Shown piece after piece: positions 7,657 through 16,806 of a DNA stretch of 64,000 nucleotides. The stretch is from Chitinophagaceae bacterium (GTDB lineage Bacteria > Bacteroidota > Bacteroidia > Chitinophagales > UBA10324), in the NCBI GenBank assembly GCA_947474435.1, contig CANJII010000007.1:50499-114498 (forward strand). The letters are read 5' to 3'. The translations under genes and the position numbers were made by a program. How positions within the stretch are numbered: position 1 is the stretch's first letter; each line of letters begins with the position of its first letter. The notes under the pieces were generated by a model. It did no database searches and was not told the DNA's origin. It saw only the letters and a list, made by a program, of their open reading frames with translations.

Positions 7657-8283
7657 TTACACAAGCAAAATTTTATTCCGGAAAAGTTTAACTGTTCCGT
7701 TTGTTTCCATCTGTTTCAATAACCGTGAAACAACTACGCGCGCAGTTCCCAATTCTTCTGCTAATTGCTGGTGTGTAATATTTATTTCGTTTGAACCGTT
7801 TATCTTTTTTTTCTCTTCTAAATAATTTAAAATGCGCTCATCCATTTTTTTAAATGCAATGGCATTCACTACTTCTAACAACTCTTCAAATCGCTTGTGA
7901 TACAAGCGGAAAATGTAATCGAGCATTTCCGATGATTCACTTAATAAGGTGTTTAGTTTTTCAATCGGAAGCAAAATCACTTCCACATCTTCATCAGCCA
8001 CCGCACGCACTTTGCTTGTTTCGTGATGCATGCCACCAAGGAACGACATGATGCAGCTTTCGCCGGCTTTGATGTAGTACAATAATATTTCATGGCCATC
8101 TTCATCGGTTCGCATCACACGCATGCTGCCTGTTTTTACAAACGGAATGGAGCGGATGTTTGCATTTGCTTCAAGTATAACATCGCCTTCATTGAAGGTT
8201 TTTAGTGTTCCGAATTTCTCCAGGTTTTCTTTAAAGACTGATGAGAATTGAAAGTTGGGAAGCGTGGTGGTTATGGTGCTCAA
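7657..8283 (-). CDS. Crp/Fnr-family transcriptional regulator
   Basis: A 208-residue regulator. The N-terminal cyclic-nucleotide-binding fold (about 15-130; EGDVILEANANIRSIPFVKTGSMRVMRTDEDGHEILLYYIKAGESC) is followed by a C-terminal winged helix (INITHQQLAEELGTARVVVSRLLKQMETNG). It lacks the N-terminal cysteine cluster of oxygen-sensing FNR. The recognition helix reads VVVSR where FNR has ETISR, so Ser-Arg is retained but the glutamate is not. It heads the minus-strand sulfur island and is divergent from ccoI, sharing the 151-bp gap with an FNR-like palindrome at 8378-8391. It probably responds to an electrophile, sulfide or redox signal; the ligand is unknown. Confidence 0.92.
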   Translation of the reverse strand: MSTITTTLPNFQFSSVFKENLEKFGTLKTFNEGDVILEANANIRSIPFVKTGSMRVMRTDEDGHEILLYYIKAGESCIMSFLGGMHHETSKVRAVADEDVEVILLPIEKLNTLLSESSEMLDYIFRLYHKRFEELLEVVNAIAFKKMDERILNYLEEKKKINGSNEINITHQQLAEELGTARVVVSRLLKQMETNGTVKLFRNKILLV

Positions 8284-8377
8284 TTTATTTTTGATTGTTT
8301 TTTATGAAATGGAGATCTGAATTGTTTGTTCATTACAATTAATAGTGGCAAAGTGAATCTATTAAATTGATTTACCA

Positions 8378-8421
8378 TTGACAAAAATCATATGTTAATT
8401 GATAATCTGTTTTCATTTTTG
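8378..8421 (+). promoter_or_regulatory. FNR/Crp-type promoter of ccoI
   Basis: TTGACAAAAATCAT (8378-8391) is centred 29.5 bp upstream of CATTTTTG (8414-8421), one mismatch from TAnnTTTG, and the transcript would have a very short leader before the ATG at 8435. On the opposite strand TCACTTTG (8356-8349), also one mismatch from consensus, begins 28.5 bp from the same centre. One bound activator might therefore serve both ccoI and the Crp gene. Confidence 0.55.
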
Positions 8422-8434
8422 AAAAAATATTTTC

Positions 8435-10834
8435 ATGCTCTCCGTTCAAAAGGTTCAGGTAAAAAACTGCTATCACTGTGGCGATGAATGTTATGGTGAA
8501 CCCATTCGTTTTAACGAAAAAGATTTTTGTTGCGAAGGCTGCAAATTGGTTTTTGAATTGTTGGATGAAAACAATTTGTGCTCTTACTATTCGCTCAACG
8601 AGAAATCAGGAAATAAAATTAAAGCGCCATCGCGCGGACGGTTTTTTTTTTTAGAAGATGAAACAGTAACGAAACATTTATATCGTTTCAGAGATAACGA
8701 TACTACGGTTGTTCAGTTTTCTATTCCGAGAATTCATTGCAGTTCATGTATTTATTTATTGGAACGATTGCATTCACTTAACAACGGAGTGATGAAAAGC
8801 GAAGTGAATTTTCTGAAAAAGGAAGTCACTATAAATTTCAAGCATCGTGTAACTTCATTGCGTGAAGTGGTGGAGTTGATGGTTCGGTTGGGTTACGAAC
8901 CTGAGTTGAATATGAATGCATTGGAAGGAAAAGCAAATATCAAATTATCCCGCAAACTCATTTACCAGATTGGATTAACCGGATTTGCTTTTGGAAATAT
9001 CATGTTGCTTTCCTTTCCTGAATACCTTGCAGGTGAAAATGGTTTGTCTGCTTCATGGAAAAATATTTTCGGTTACCTGAATTTGGCATTGGCAATACCT
9101 GTTGCTGTTTATGGAGCGCAGGATTATTTCGTGAATGCATTTAAAGGATTGCGTGAAAAATATTTCAATATTGATTTGCCAATTGCATTGGGAATTTTAG
9201 CCATGATGGTTCGGAGCAGTTATGAAATCCTTTCTCACACAGGTGCCGGCTATTTTGATTCAATGAGTGGATTGATTTTCTTTTTATTGTTGGGAAGATA
9301 TTTTCAGAATAAAACTTATGAAACACTTTCGTTTGAGCGCGATTACAAATCGTACTTCCCGCTTGCTGTTCAATTGAAAAGTAAGGAAGGAGAAATTTCT
9401 ATTGCTGTCAGCAAGCTAAAACCAACTGATAAAATTATTATTCACAGCGAAGAAGTTATTCCTGCTGATGCAATTTTACTGAGCCCGCATGCTTCTATTG
9501 ATTTCAGTTTTGTCACAGGAGAATCAGCACCCGTTTTGAAAATGAAAGGTGATACTATATATGCTGGTGGGCGACAAAAGGGTTCGGCTATTGAATTGGA
9601 AGTTTCGCAAACTGTATCGCAGAGTTATCTCACTCGCTTGTGGAATAATGATGCATTCACCAAAAAGAAAAATGAAACTATTTCGAGATTGGCTGATACC
9701 ATTTCTAAATATTTCACCATCGTAATTATTTTAATTGCAGTTACCGCATTTCTTTACTGGTATCCGAAAAATATAAAAACTGCCATGCAAGCATTGACCG
9801 CGGTTTTAATTATCGCATGTCCATGTGCCTTAGCCATTACAGTTCCGTTTACAATGGGACATGTAGTTCGATTCCTTGGTCGCATTGGTTTCTATGTAAA
9901 GAACACAGCGGTAATTGAAACATTGGCAAATTGTGATACAATCGTATTTGATAAAACCGGAACACTTTCGTTGCAGGATGAATCGGATTTGAATTTTGTA
10001 GGTGATGTATTAACATCGAATCAAAAATCAATGATTGCATCGCTCGCGTACCAATCATCGCATCCGCTCAGCAGAACCATGTATGAAAGTTTGAAAAATT
10101 TCGGACTGAAAAAAGTTCGTGATTTTGTTGAAACTCCCGGAAAAGGAATTGAAGGATTGATTGAAGGAAAAAAAATTAAACTAGGTTCTGCAACTTTTGT
10201 GGCAGCAGAAAACAGAAATCTCATTAACAATCAAACGGTTTTTATTCAGATAGAAAATGAAGTGTTGGGGTATTTATCTTTTAAGCAAGCCTACCGAAAA
10301 GGATTGAGTGGATTGATGAAAAATTTACGAAACAGATTTTCTCTATTTCTTTTATCAGGTGATAACGATGGAGATAAAAAATTTCTTTCTGAATTTTATC
10401 AAGCTGATGAAATGTATTTTAATCAATCACCATCTGAAAAACTGCAATTCATAAAACAACTGAAAGACCAAGGAAAAAAAGTAGTAATGGCCGGTGATGG
10501 ATTAAACGATGCGGGTGCTTTGCAGCAAGCAGATGCCGGAATATCTATCACCGATAAAATCACACAATTCACTCCGGCATCAGATGTAATAATGGATGGA
10601 AAAATTGTTGATCGCTTGCCGGAAGTTTTGAAATTCACCCGTTCAGGTTTAAATATTATCAAGGGAATATTTATTGTTTCACTTGCATATAACATCATCG
10701 GAATTTCATTTGCTGTGCAAGGCACTTTATCGCCATTAGTTGCTGCGATACTGATGCCGTTGTCTGCTTTTACTGTTATTATTCTTTCTTACATTTTTGT
10801 TTACATCATTGCAAGAAAACAAAAATTTATTTGA
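8435..10834 (+). CDS. ccoI: Copper P1B-type ATPase of the CcoI/FixI type
   Basis: A 799-residue heavy-metal ATPase. The N-terminus has the cysteine-rich metal-binding module found in CcoI (C12-x-x-C15, C19; FCCEGC about residue 35), then an HMA domain (HCSSC about 103). The transport core shows TGES (about 361), CPC in the membrane (about 461), the phosphorylation site DKTGT (about 506) and GDGLNDA (about 686). CcoI supplies copper for assembly of cbb3-type cytochrome oxidase, made at low oxygen. Unusually, no ccoS, ccoN, ccoO or ccoP follows; the next gene is convergent. An FNR-like promoter precedes it, as is common for this gene. Confidence 0.9.
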   Translation: MLSVQKVQVKNCYHCGDECYGEPIRFNEKDFCCEGCKLVFELLDENNLCSYYSLNEKSGNKIKAPSRGRFFFLEDETVTKHLYRFRDNDTTVVQFSIPRIHCSSCIYLLERLHSLNNGVMKSEVNFLKKEVTINFKHRVTSLREVVELMVRLGYEPELNMNALEGKANIKLSRKLIYQIGLTGFAFGNIMLLSFPEYLAGENGLSASWKNIFGYLNLALAIPVAVYGAQDYFVNAFKGLREKYFNIDLPIALGILAMMVRSSYEILSHTGAGYFDSMSGLIFFLLLGRYFQNKTYETLSFERDYKSYFPLAVQLKSKEGEISIAVSKLKPTDKIIIHSEEVIPADAILLSPHASIDFSFVTGESAPVLKMKGDTIYAGGRQKGSAIELEVSQTVSQSYLTRLWNNDAFTKKKNETISRLADTISKYFTIVIILIAVTAFLYWYPKNIKTAMQALTAVLIIACPCALAITVPFTMGHVVRFLGRIGFYVKNTAVIETLANCDTIVFDKTGTLSLQDESDLNFVGDVLTSNQKSMIASLAYQSSHPLSRTMYESLKNFGLKKVRDFVETPGKGIEGLIEGKKIKLGSATFVAAENRNLINNQTVFIQIENEVLGYLSFKQAYRKGLSGLMKNLRNRFSLFLLSGDNDGDKKFLSEFYQADEMYFNQSPSEKLQFIKQLKDQGKKVVMAGDGLNDAGALQQADAGISITDKITQFTPASDVIMDGKIVDRLPEVLKFTRSGLNIIKGIFIVSLAYNIIGISFAVQGTLSPLVAAILMPLSAFTVIILSYIFVYIIARKQKFI

Positions 10835-10887
10835 TTGAATGATAGAGTGCGTGACCACATGCACAGAGGCAGACGAAATAGTTTTAA

Positions 10888-11514
10888 TCAGTGTCCCTGA
10901 TTATTTACAGCCACCACATTAAACTTTAATGTGAATTCATCTGAAATCATTTTATCGCCGATATTCGGAAAAAAAGTTTTTGAACCATACTTAATATCAA
11001 ACTTCGTGCGGTCAACAATTGCAGCACCGGCACAGGTTATTTCTTTTCCGTTCATTTTAAAAATTGCATCAAATGAAATTTCATTCGTTTTATCCTTAAT
11101 GGTGAGATTGCCTTTTACTGAATGTGTAGGGCCATCTTTTACCACATCTTTTATTGCAGTTAAAGAAATTATTTCAAATTTTGATTTTGGAAATTTTGCT
11201 ATGCTGAAAAAATCTTCTGACTTTAAAACTGTTTCGAGTTTTGTTTTTTTCTTTGCCGGTTTCAGGTCTTTATCTTCAATTGAAGCCATATCAAATTCAA
11301 AAGCGCCGGTAATATTTCCATGGTTATTTTTTAGTTCTCCACTTGTAAATCGCAGCGTGCCATTGTGTTTTCCGATCGCACTTTCAGCAAACCATTCGAG
11401 TGAACTTTGTGCAGCGTCGACTGTATAAATATCAGTATGAAAATTGTTGGTGGTAAAAGACACTAACAATATTGAAACAAAAAAGATAACAGTGCATGAA
11501 ATTGTTTTTAGCAT
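10888..11514 (-). CDS. YceI-family periplasmic lipid-binding protein
   Basis: A 208-residue exported protein with a hydrophobic N-terminal signal sequence (residues 1-22). A lipocalin-like YceI barrel follows, recognisable from YTVDAAQSSLEWFAES, FEFDMASIEDKDL, SEDFFSIAKFPKSKFE, HSVKGNLTIKD and DRTKFDIKYGS. YceI proteins bind isoprenoid or fatty-acyl chains. With the nearby menaquinone genes, an isoprenoid quinone link is conceivable but unproven. It is convergent with ccoI. Confidence 0.92.
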   Translation of the reverse strand: MLKTISCTVIFFVSILLVSFTTNNFHTDIYTVDAAQSSLEWFAESAIGKHNGTLRFTSGELKNNHGNITGAFEFDMASIEDKDLKPAKKKTKLETVLKSEDFFSIAKFPKSKFEIISLTAIKDVVKDGPTHSVKGNLTIKDKTNEISFDAIFKMNGKEITCAGAAIVDRTKFDIKYGSKTFFPNIGDKMISDEFTLKFNVVAVNNQGH

Positions 11515-11593
11515 ATAATTTGGTTTTTATTTCTTGAAGAATTTTCTGATTAAGTGTTTCTTGTTTTTAAAGCAGATTTATTATTGAATGGAA

Positions 11594-11896
11594 TTAGATT
11601 CTTATTACTTCAACTTTAAAAAGTTTTTTGTCAGCCACAAAAGTTCCGAACGGTAAAAAAGAAGCAAGAAGTGCCCAGAAAGTTTTTAAACTGCTCCATT
11701 GTTCATCAGCTTTCAGAATCATGACCCATGTGCAATAGGCGATAAACAATAAACCATGAATCATTCCTATATATAAATTGGGTTCAGGTAATGCAAATAC
11801 ATATTTCAAAGGCATACCAATTCCAATCAATACTAAAAAGCTTATTCCTTCAAGATAGGCGAGCAGGCGCAGTTGGTTGATTTTTGTTTTAAGCAT
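11594..11896 (-). CDS. DUF3817 membrane protein
   Basis: A 100-residue integral membrane protein with three hydrophobic segments. It has the family's LRLLAYLEGISFLVLIGIGMPLKY opening, the MIHGLLFIAYC segment with its conserved histidine, and a third segment around ALLASFLPFGTFV. DUF3817 proteins (YdzA-like) have no established function. It lies between mqnD and the YceI gene on the same strand, with gaps of 51 and 79 bp, so loose co-transcription is possible. Confidence 0.88.
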   Translation of the reverse strand: MLKTKINQLRLLAYLEGISFLVLIGIGMPLKYVFALPEPNLYIGMIHGLLFIAYCTWVMILKADEQWSSLKTFWALLASFLPFGTFVADKKLFKVEVIRI

Positions 11897-11947
11897 AATT
11901 TATTATTAGGGAATTTATTAAAAAGCAAGGAAAAAAATTAAACCGGT

Positions 11948-12745
11948 TTAAGTCAGTTTCAACCATTTAGCCTGGAGATTTTTAATTGCATTCATTCCGG
12001 TTTTCCCCAATGATAGCGTAAATTCATTCACATACAAATTAATGTGCTGTTTCATAACAGTTTCATTCATTTCCTGAGAATATTGTTTTACAAATTTCAT
12101 GGTTTCTTCCTGGTGCTGCCATGCATATTCAATACTTCGTTTTATAATTCTGCTAATAGAAGAATGAAATTCGGAACCTTCAGAAGTATTTGTAAATATT
12201 CCACCGAGCGGAATAGGAGAGTGGGTTTCAGTTTCCCATCGCTCACCTAAATCGCAAATCTTTTTTAATCCTTTCGCCTGATAAGTAAAACGATTTTCGT
12301 GAATAATAACTCCGGCTGTAACTTCATCATTCAACAATGCATTTTCAATTGCTGAAAAAACCAGAGTAGTTTTATTGCTGATGAACGGATAAAATATTTT
12401 CAATAATAAATGTGCTGTAGTGTACTTACCCGGAATGGCGACCCGTGCAGTTATTAAATCTTCATCAATCATTTCCTTTTTCGAAATCAAAATCGGACCG
12501 CAACCATTACCCAAAGCAGCACCTGAATCGAGCAACGAATATTTATCCTGCAAATACAACCATGCATGAAATGAAAGTTTGGTAACCGGTAATTCATTGT
12601 TAAAAGCTTTTTCATTCAGCGATTCAACATCAGCAAACACAGGTTCAAACTGTATTCCTTCGCAAGCAATTTTATTGTGCAGCATTGCATAAAAAATAAA
12701 AGTATCGTTCGGGCAGGGGCTTAATCCGAGTTTGATTTTACTCAT
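11948..12745 (-). CDS. mqnD: 1,4-dihydroxy-6-naphthoate synthase
   Basis: A 265-residue enzyme of the futalosine menaquinone pathway that converts cyclic dehypoxanthinyl futalosine to 1,4-dihydroxy-6-naphthoate. Family motifs are the start KLGLSPCPNDTFIFYAM, then VTKLSFHAW, LGNGCGPILIS, IPGKYTTAHLL and the catalytic-region IIHENRFTY. Its start overlaps the stop of mqnB by 4 bp. The other pathway genes (mqnA, mqnC, mqnE) are not in the window. Confidence 0.95.
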   Translation of the reverse strand: MSKIKLGLSPCPNDTFIFYAMLHNKIACEGIQFEPVFADVESLNEKAFNNELPVTKLSFHAWLYLQDKYSLLDSGAALGNGCGPILISKKEMIDEDLITARVAIPGKYTTAHLLLKIFYPFISNKTTLVFSAIENALLNDEVTAGVIIHENRFTYQAKGLKKICDLGERWETETHSPIPLGGIFTNTSEGSEFHSSISRIIKRSIEYAWQHQEETMKFVKQYSQEMNETVMKQHINLYVNEFTLSLGKTGMNAIKNLQAKWLKLT

Positions 12746-13407
12746 TGCGCTTCAATAAAATTTATTAACCAGGCATTCAGATTATTTATAGCGAGCGGAA
12801 TATCCCACTTGCTTTTATCTCTTGGTTCAATATAGTTAGAGATGCTACGGATTTCTATCCAGGGGATTTTATACTGTGCACAGCAATAGGCAAATGCTGC
12901 ACCTTCCATACTTTCAACTGAAGCGTGAAAACTCTTTTTCACTTTTGCAATGCTTCTGTCGTTACCGTGAACTGTATTTACTGTTATACCAGACACATCG
13001 CTTAATTCATTTTCAAAAATATATTCGCTAATTAATTTTCCATTCATAAACGGAAACTCATCTTGCTTAATAAACCCCAATTCAATAAATGAAATAAATT
13101 TTTCACCATCTTCTGCACCGATATCTCCAAACCTTTCATCCATAACATTTACAACTTCACCAATATTTATTTCAGAAAAAAACGAACCTGCAATTCCAGC
13201 ATTAATTGCTAAATCGAAATTAATATTTTCAGTAAAAAATTTAGTGAGATGAAAAGTTGTTGCTACCATTCCAACTCCGGTAATTAAAAAAGTGATTGAA
13301 TGATTTGAAATTTTTATAGTAGAAATATTTTCATCAAGTGAAATTTTATATTTTTCAATTAATGGTTTCAGTTCGTCATGTGTTGCAGCAACTATCAAAA
13401 TATTCAT
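12742..13407 (-). CDS. mqnB: Futalosine hydrolase
   Basis: A 221-residue nucleosidase of the MTA/SAH-nucleosidase fold that cleaves futalosine to hypoxanthine and dehypoxanthinyl futalosine. Visible motifs are the strand-1 start ILIVAATHDELKPL, the GVGMVATTFHL loop, NAGIAGSF, the nucleoside-binding VESMEGAAFAYCC (E and M contact the ribose) and the terminal RSISNYIEPRDKSKW. Co-translation with mqnD (4-bp overlap) supports menaquinone rather than purine-salvage function. Confidence 0.94.
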   Translation of the reverse strand: MNILIVAATHDELKPLIEKYKISLDENISTIKISNHSITFLITGVGMVATTFHLTKFFTENINFDLAINAGIAGSFFSEINIGEVVNVMDERFGDIGAEDGEKFISFIELGFIKQDEFPFMNGKLISEYIFENELSDVSGITVNTVHGNDRSIAKVKKSFHASVESMEGAAFAYCCAQYKIPWIEIRSISNYIEPRDKSKWDIPLAINNLNAWLINFIEAQ

Positions 13408-13469
13408 TCGTCAAATCTAAAGTCTTTCAAAATAATTTATTTAATAAAATTAAAATGAATAGAATGAGT

Positions 13470-13496
13470 GATAAGATTTTACCACTGAATCTTATC
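13470..13496. other. Perfect 9-bp hairpin downstream of the broken T9SS cargo gene
   Basis: GATAAGATT (13470-13478) and AATCTTATC (13488-13496) form a perfect stem around a 9-nt loop in the gap between mqnB and the broken gene. There is no clean T-tract on either side, so a weak terminator is possible but not certain. Confidence 0.3.
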
Positions 13497-13521
13497 GTTT
13501 AAATTTCAGGTTTTTAAATAC

Positions 13522-16500
13522 TCACATCTTCAATATTTTCTTAGAATTAAATTTACCGGATTTAAAATCAGAAATCAACAAAGTATAAAGACCGTTCTGA
13601 TAACCTGATAAATTAAAATGGAGTTCGTTTTCTCCAGTAGATAAAAGAAAGACATGCCGAGAAATAATTTTTCCATCATTTCTGAGAATAGTTACAGAGA
13701 TATTATTTTCTTCGGTTGCCATTAACTTTATAAAAGTAAAATCGTGTGCAGGATCAGGATATGGCTCACTTATTAAAAACATTTTTGGTTCAAAAACTAC
13801 CTTTCGTACCTGTGAAAAGACCGCTTTACCAAATGCATCCACTTCTTTGATTCTATAATAGCGGATTCCAATTTTATTTTCTTCGGCATCAATAAAATTG
13901 TATTGGTGTGAGTTAACTGATGTACCCGAACTTTTTATTTTTCCAATTTCACGAAATGTATCAATCTTTTCATCCATCACTTCTAATAAAAAATAATCAC
14001 TATTAATTTCTGATGCGGTAATCCATTGAAGTAAAGCATCAGTCTGGTTATATAATTCGGCAATGAATGAAACCAATTGAACGGATAGTACGGATGGCTC
14101 TTCGGCAAATGCACCCATATCTATTGGTGTGAAACTGTTACGGGTTAATCCATTATAATCAAAAGTGGTAATGTTTGCAATAATTCCTCCGGCTTTGTTT
14201 GCAAGTGATGCTTGCGGTATGCGTAAATCAATTATTATAGCAGAAACACCTTCTCCAGAATTAACAAACAATGGATTTGAAGTAATACTGTTAGCATCTT
14301 TTCTGGTTGTGCTTGTCCTAGTTGCCAGTGGGTTCTGATTGGCTGTTCCGTTGTAACCAATAATTCCATTTGTCCCGGTTACATATAAATCGTTGTAGTT
14401 GCTATTCGTATTAGTAAGATTGGCAAAGCGCATGGCATAATTAAAGCCGGCTGCATTGTTGTTCGACCGTGCATTGAAAAAAATATTATTGCTTATTTCT
14501 CTTGTGGAATTGGCGGTGGCTGTTGAAATAAATGCTGCAGATAAGGAGGATGAATTAGTAGAGCCGTTACAACCACCAATGTAAACAGAATTGAAATTAT
14601 AATTATCAGTTCCGGCAACTTCATTAAATCCATTGATGGTGTAACCTGTATTGATTCCGGCACCTGACGCATCTAATCCAAGATCAATTACATTATTTGT
14701 GAAATGAGTAGTGCCGAGGTTGCTTCCGGTATTGCCAATAAAAATTCCATTGATGCTTGCTGCCGTTGACGAGGGAGAAAGTACTAATGAATGAACAAAA
14801 TTTCCATCGAAGTAATTTGTGCCTCCGGTTCCGTTTACCGGACGATAAAAAATACCTGTTACACTTACAGCAGCCGATGCATGATTGTTGAGTAAACTGT
14901 AAACATGATTACCTCTTATATATTGATCAAAAGAGGTTGCGGTAAAAGATATTCCAACAACTGAAGCGGATGAAGCAATTGAAGTAGAAGCTGATGTATT
15001 TGTTAAATTTCTAACCGTGTTGCCCGTAATTGTACTTGATGTAACCATGTAGGAAACATCAATTCCAATTACCTGACCTGCACCTGTACCGGAATAATTG
15101 TTATTGAGATTGGCAACTGTATTTCCTGAAATTAAAAGTTGGTTGGAGGAATTAGTGATTGTGATACCTGTAACAGTTTGCAAGCTGAGAGCAGCCGAAA
15201 TAGAAAAAGAAAAAGCATTAATGCTATTTGAAGTTATTAAACTTCCGATCGTATTATCTGATATAGTTCTGATGTTTCCGGCGCCCGCTTGTGAAATAGT
15301 GATGCCTGTGAAACTGTGATTGATGGTTGCAGATCCAATAACTGTTACTGCACCTATTGTGTTATTCGAAATCGTTATCACTCCGCTGCTTCCTGTATGT
15401 GCTATGCCGAAACTTCCGGCCCCGCTTGTTAATGATGTAACCGAAATTGATCCGGTGCCCGTTCCGCTTCCAATTGTATTGGTTAATACAGTTGCTCCGC
15501 CATTGATGATTCTTATGCCACAAAATATTCCCGGAGCCGAGGCAGTGCTGTTATTGTTGCAAATCCAGCTCATGTTTGCAATTGTATTGTTTTCGATGGT
15601 GTTGAGTGATGTAGTTAAACCATCGACATTTATTCCAATAAAAGTTGAATTCACACTTCCGTTTTGTGTCCATGCACTGCCGGTTGCAATAATTTTTCCA
15701 TATGATTGAATCGCGATACTGTAAATTTCTTCATTGAAGCCGTCAATCTCTGTCATTACATATCCGGTTGAATTGAATGAAAGATCGGTGTTCCATCATT
15801 GTTATATCGAACCAAAGCAAAATCAATATCAGAATTATCATTGTATGCATATCCACCGGCTACAATTTTTCCATCAGATTGTATCAAAACAGAAAACGAT
15901 TCTGAATCACCGGAGCCGATCTGAGAAGTTAGTTTTCCATTTGTTCCAAAGCTTTTATCAGGTGTTCCGTTTGCATTGTAACGGGCAATTGCCATCTCAT
16001 GATAAATGGAAACGACTGCTGACCCAACAACAATTATTTTTCCATCTTATTGAATCGCAATTGTATCTACCCGATCATCGTGAAAATTAAAATCAGTAAT
16101 TACCACTCCATTTGTGCCGAACGAATTATCAATTGATCCATCAGTATTTAACCTTAGAAGAAAAAAATCATTGCCTGCACCGGAATTATAGCAAACACCT
16201 GCTGCAACAATTTTTCCATCGCTTTGAATAGCCACTGCATTGGCATTGCAATAATCACCGATAAGTTGTGCGTAAATTCCAGTGCCATTGAAACTGTTAT
16301 CCAGAGTACCATCTGTTTTGTGGGCAATTCCAACATGGTCATAATCGCCGGCACTGTCATTCATATAACCTGCAACCACAATTCAACCGTTTGATAGTAT
16401 GGCAATGGCATATGTTTCATCTTCATGCCCTGCATTATCAGTAGTATTAATTCCAATAGCATTATATGAACTGTCAAGATCGCCCAGTTGCTAAGCAAGT

Positions 16501-16556
16501 AGTTTTCCATTGTGAATTGTGACAGTCAGAATTATTATTCCAATTAATTTATTCAT
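13522..16556 (-). pseudogene. Broken T9SS cargo gene: delta-60 repeats, beta-helix, type A sorting tail
   Basis: One open frame would run from the ATG at 16556 (MNKLIGIIILTVT signal peptide) but is interrupted by TAG (16493-16491), TGA (16385-16383) and TAA (16049-16047), plus a single-base deletion near 15787 in a Pro-Asp codon pair. The first part carries delta-60 repeats (A-I-Q-S-D-G-K-I-V-A-A-G pattern). The stops fall inside these repeats, for example IQ*DGK in place of IQSDGK. From about 15640 the sequence turns into a glycine/asparagine-rich right-handed beta-helix (NTI..NTI repeats). The last ~80 residues are a Por_Secre_tail sorting domain (PYPDPAHDF...YQNGLYTLLISD). The 744-residue C-terminal part is still intact but lacks a signal peptide. 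Confidence 0.85.
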
Positions 16557-16607
16557 GAATACCCGACTTTGTTTTCAAAAAAGCGATGTTGAATCAAGAT
16601 AATTTCA

Positions 16608-16621
16608 TTGATTAGAATCAT
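16608..16621 (-). promoter_or_regulatory. FNR-like palindrome upstream of the broken cargo gene
   Basis: TTGATTAGAATCAT matches TTGAT-N4-ATCAA at nine of ten fixed positions and lies 52 bp ahead of the pseudogene start. Unlike the other sites, it has no good -7 element at the standard distance (CGCTTTTT there), so its role is doubtful. It could be an auxiliary distal site for hsp20. Confidence 0.3.
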
Positions 16622-16700
16622 CTGGCATACTAATTTTTATCAGACTAGATTATAAATGGATTTCATCATCTGTTTTTTATAAGGTGAATAATTTTTTTAG

Positions 16701-16766
16701 TTGATAAAAATCAATGATGTGATTGATGATAGTCAATGCAATGAAAGCTTGTCGGGTATAGGTTTG
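16701..16766 (+). promoter_or_regulatory. Tandem FNR/Crp-type sites and -7 element of hsp20
   Basis: TTGATAAAAATCAA (16701-16714) is a perfect FNR-type palindrome. TTGATGATAGTCAA (16723-16736) has one mismatch. Their centres are 22 bp apart, two DNA turns. The proximal centre is 29.5 bp upstream of TAGGTTTG (16759-16766), an exact TAnnTTTG -7 element. There is no TTTG -33 element, which fits activator dependence. The start site would be near 16771, placing the sites near -41.5 and -63.5. Confidence 0.7.
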
Positions 16767-16806
16767 CATTGTTAAAATTTTTTTAAACAATTAAAAACTA
16801 AAAATC

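Noticed and set aside
15098..15709. Plus-strand open frames inside the broken T9SS cargo gene
   Set aside because: They are antisense to low-complexity Gly/Asn/Thr-rich coding sequence and show no protein-family features.
13522..16556. Stop-codon recoding or readthrough in the delta-60 repeat gene
   Set aside because: All three stop codons occur and a single-base deletion is also present, so a recoding scheme does not fit; decay or sequence error is simpler.
16608..16621. FNR-like site as the promoter activator of the broken cargo gene
   Set aside because: The palindrome is good, but no -7 element lies at the spacing kept by the other five promoters, so it was listed only as a weak site.
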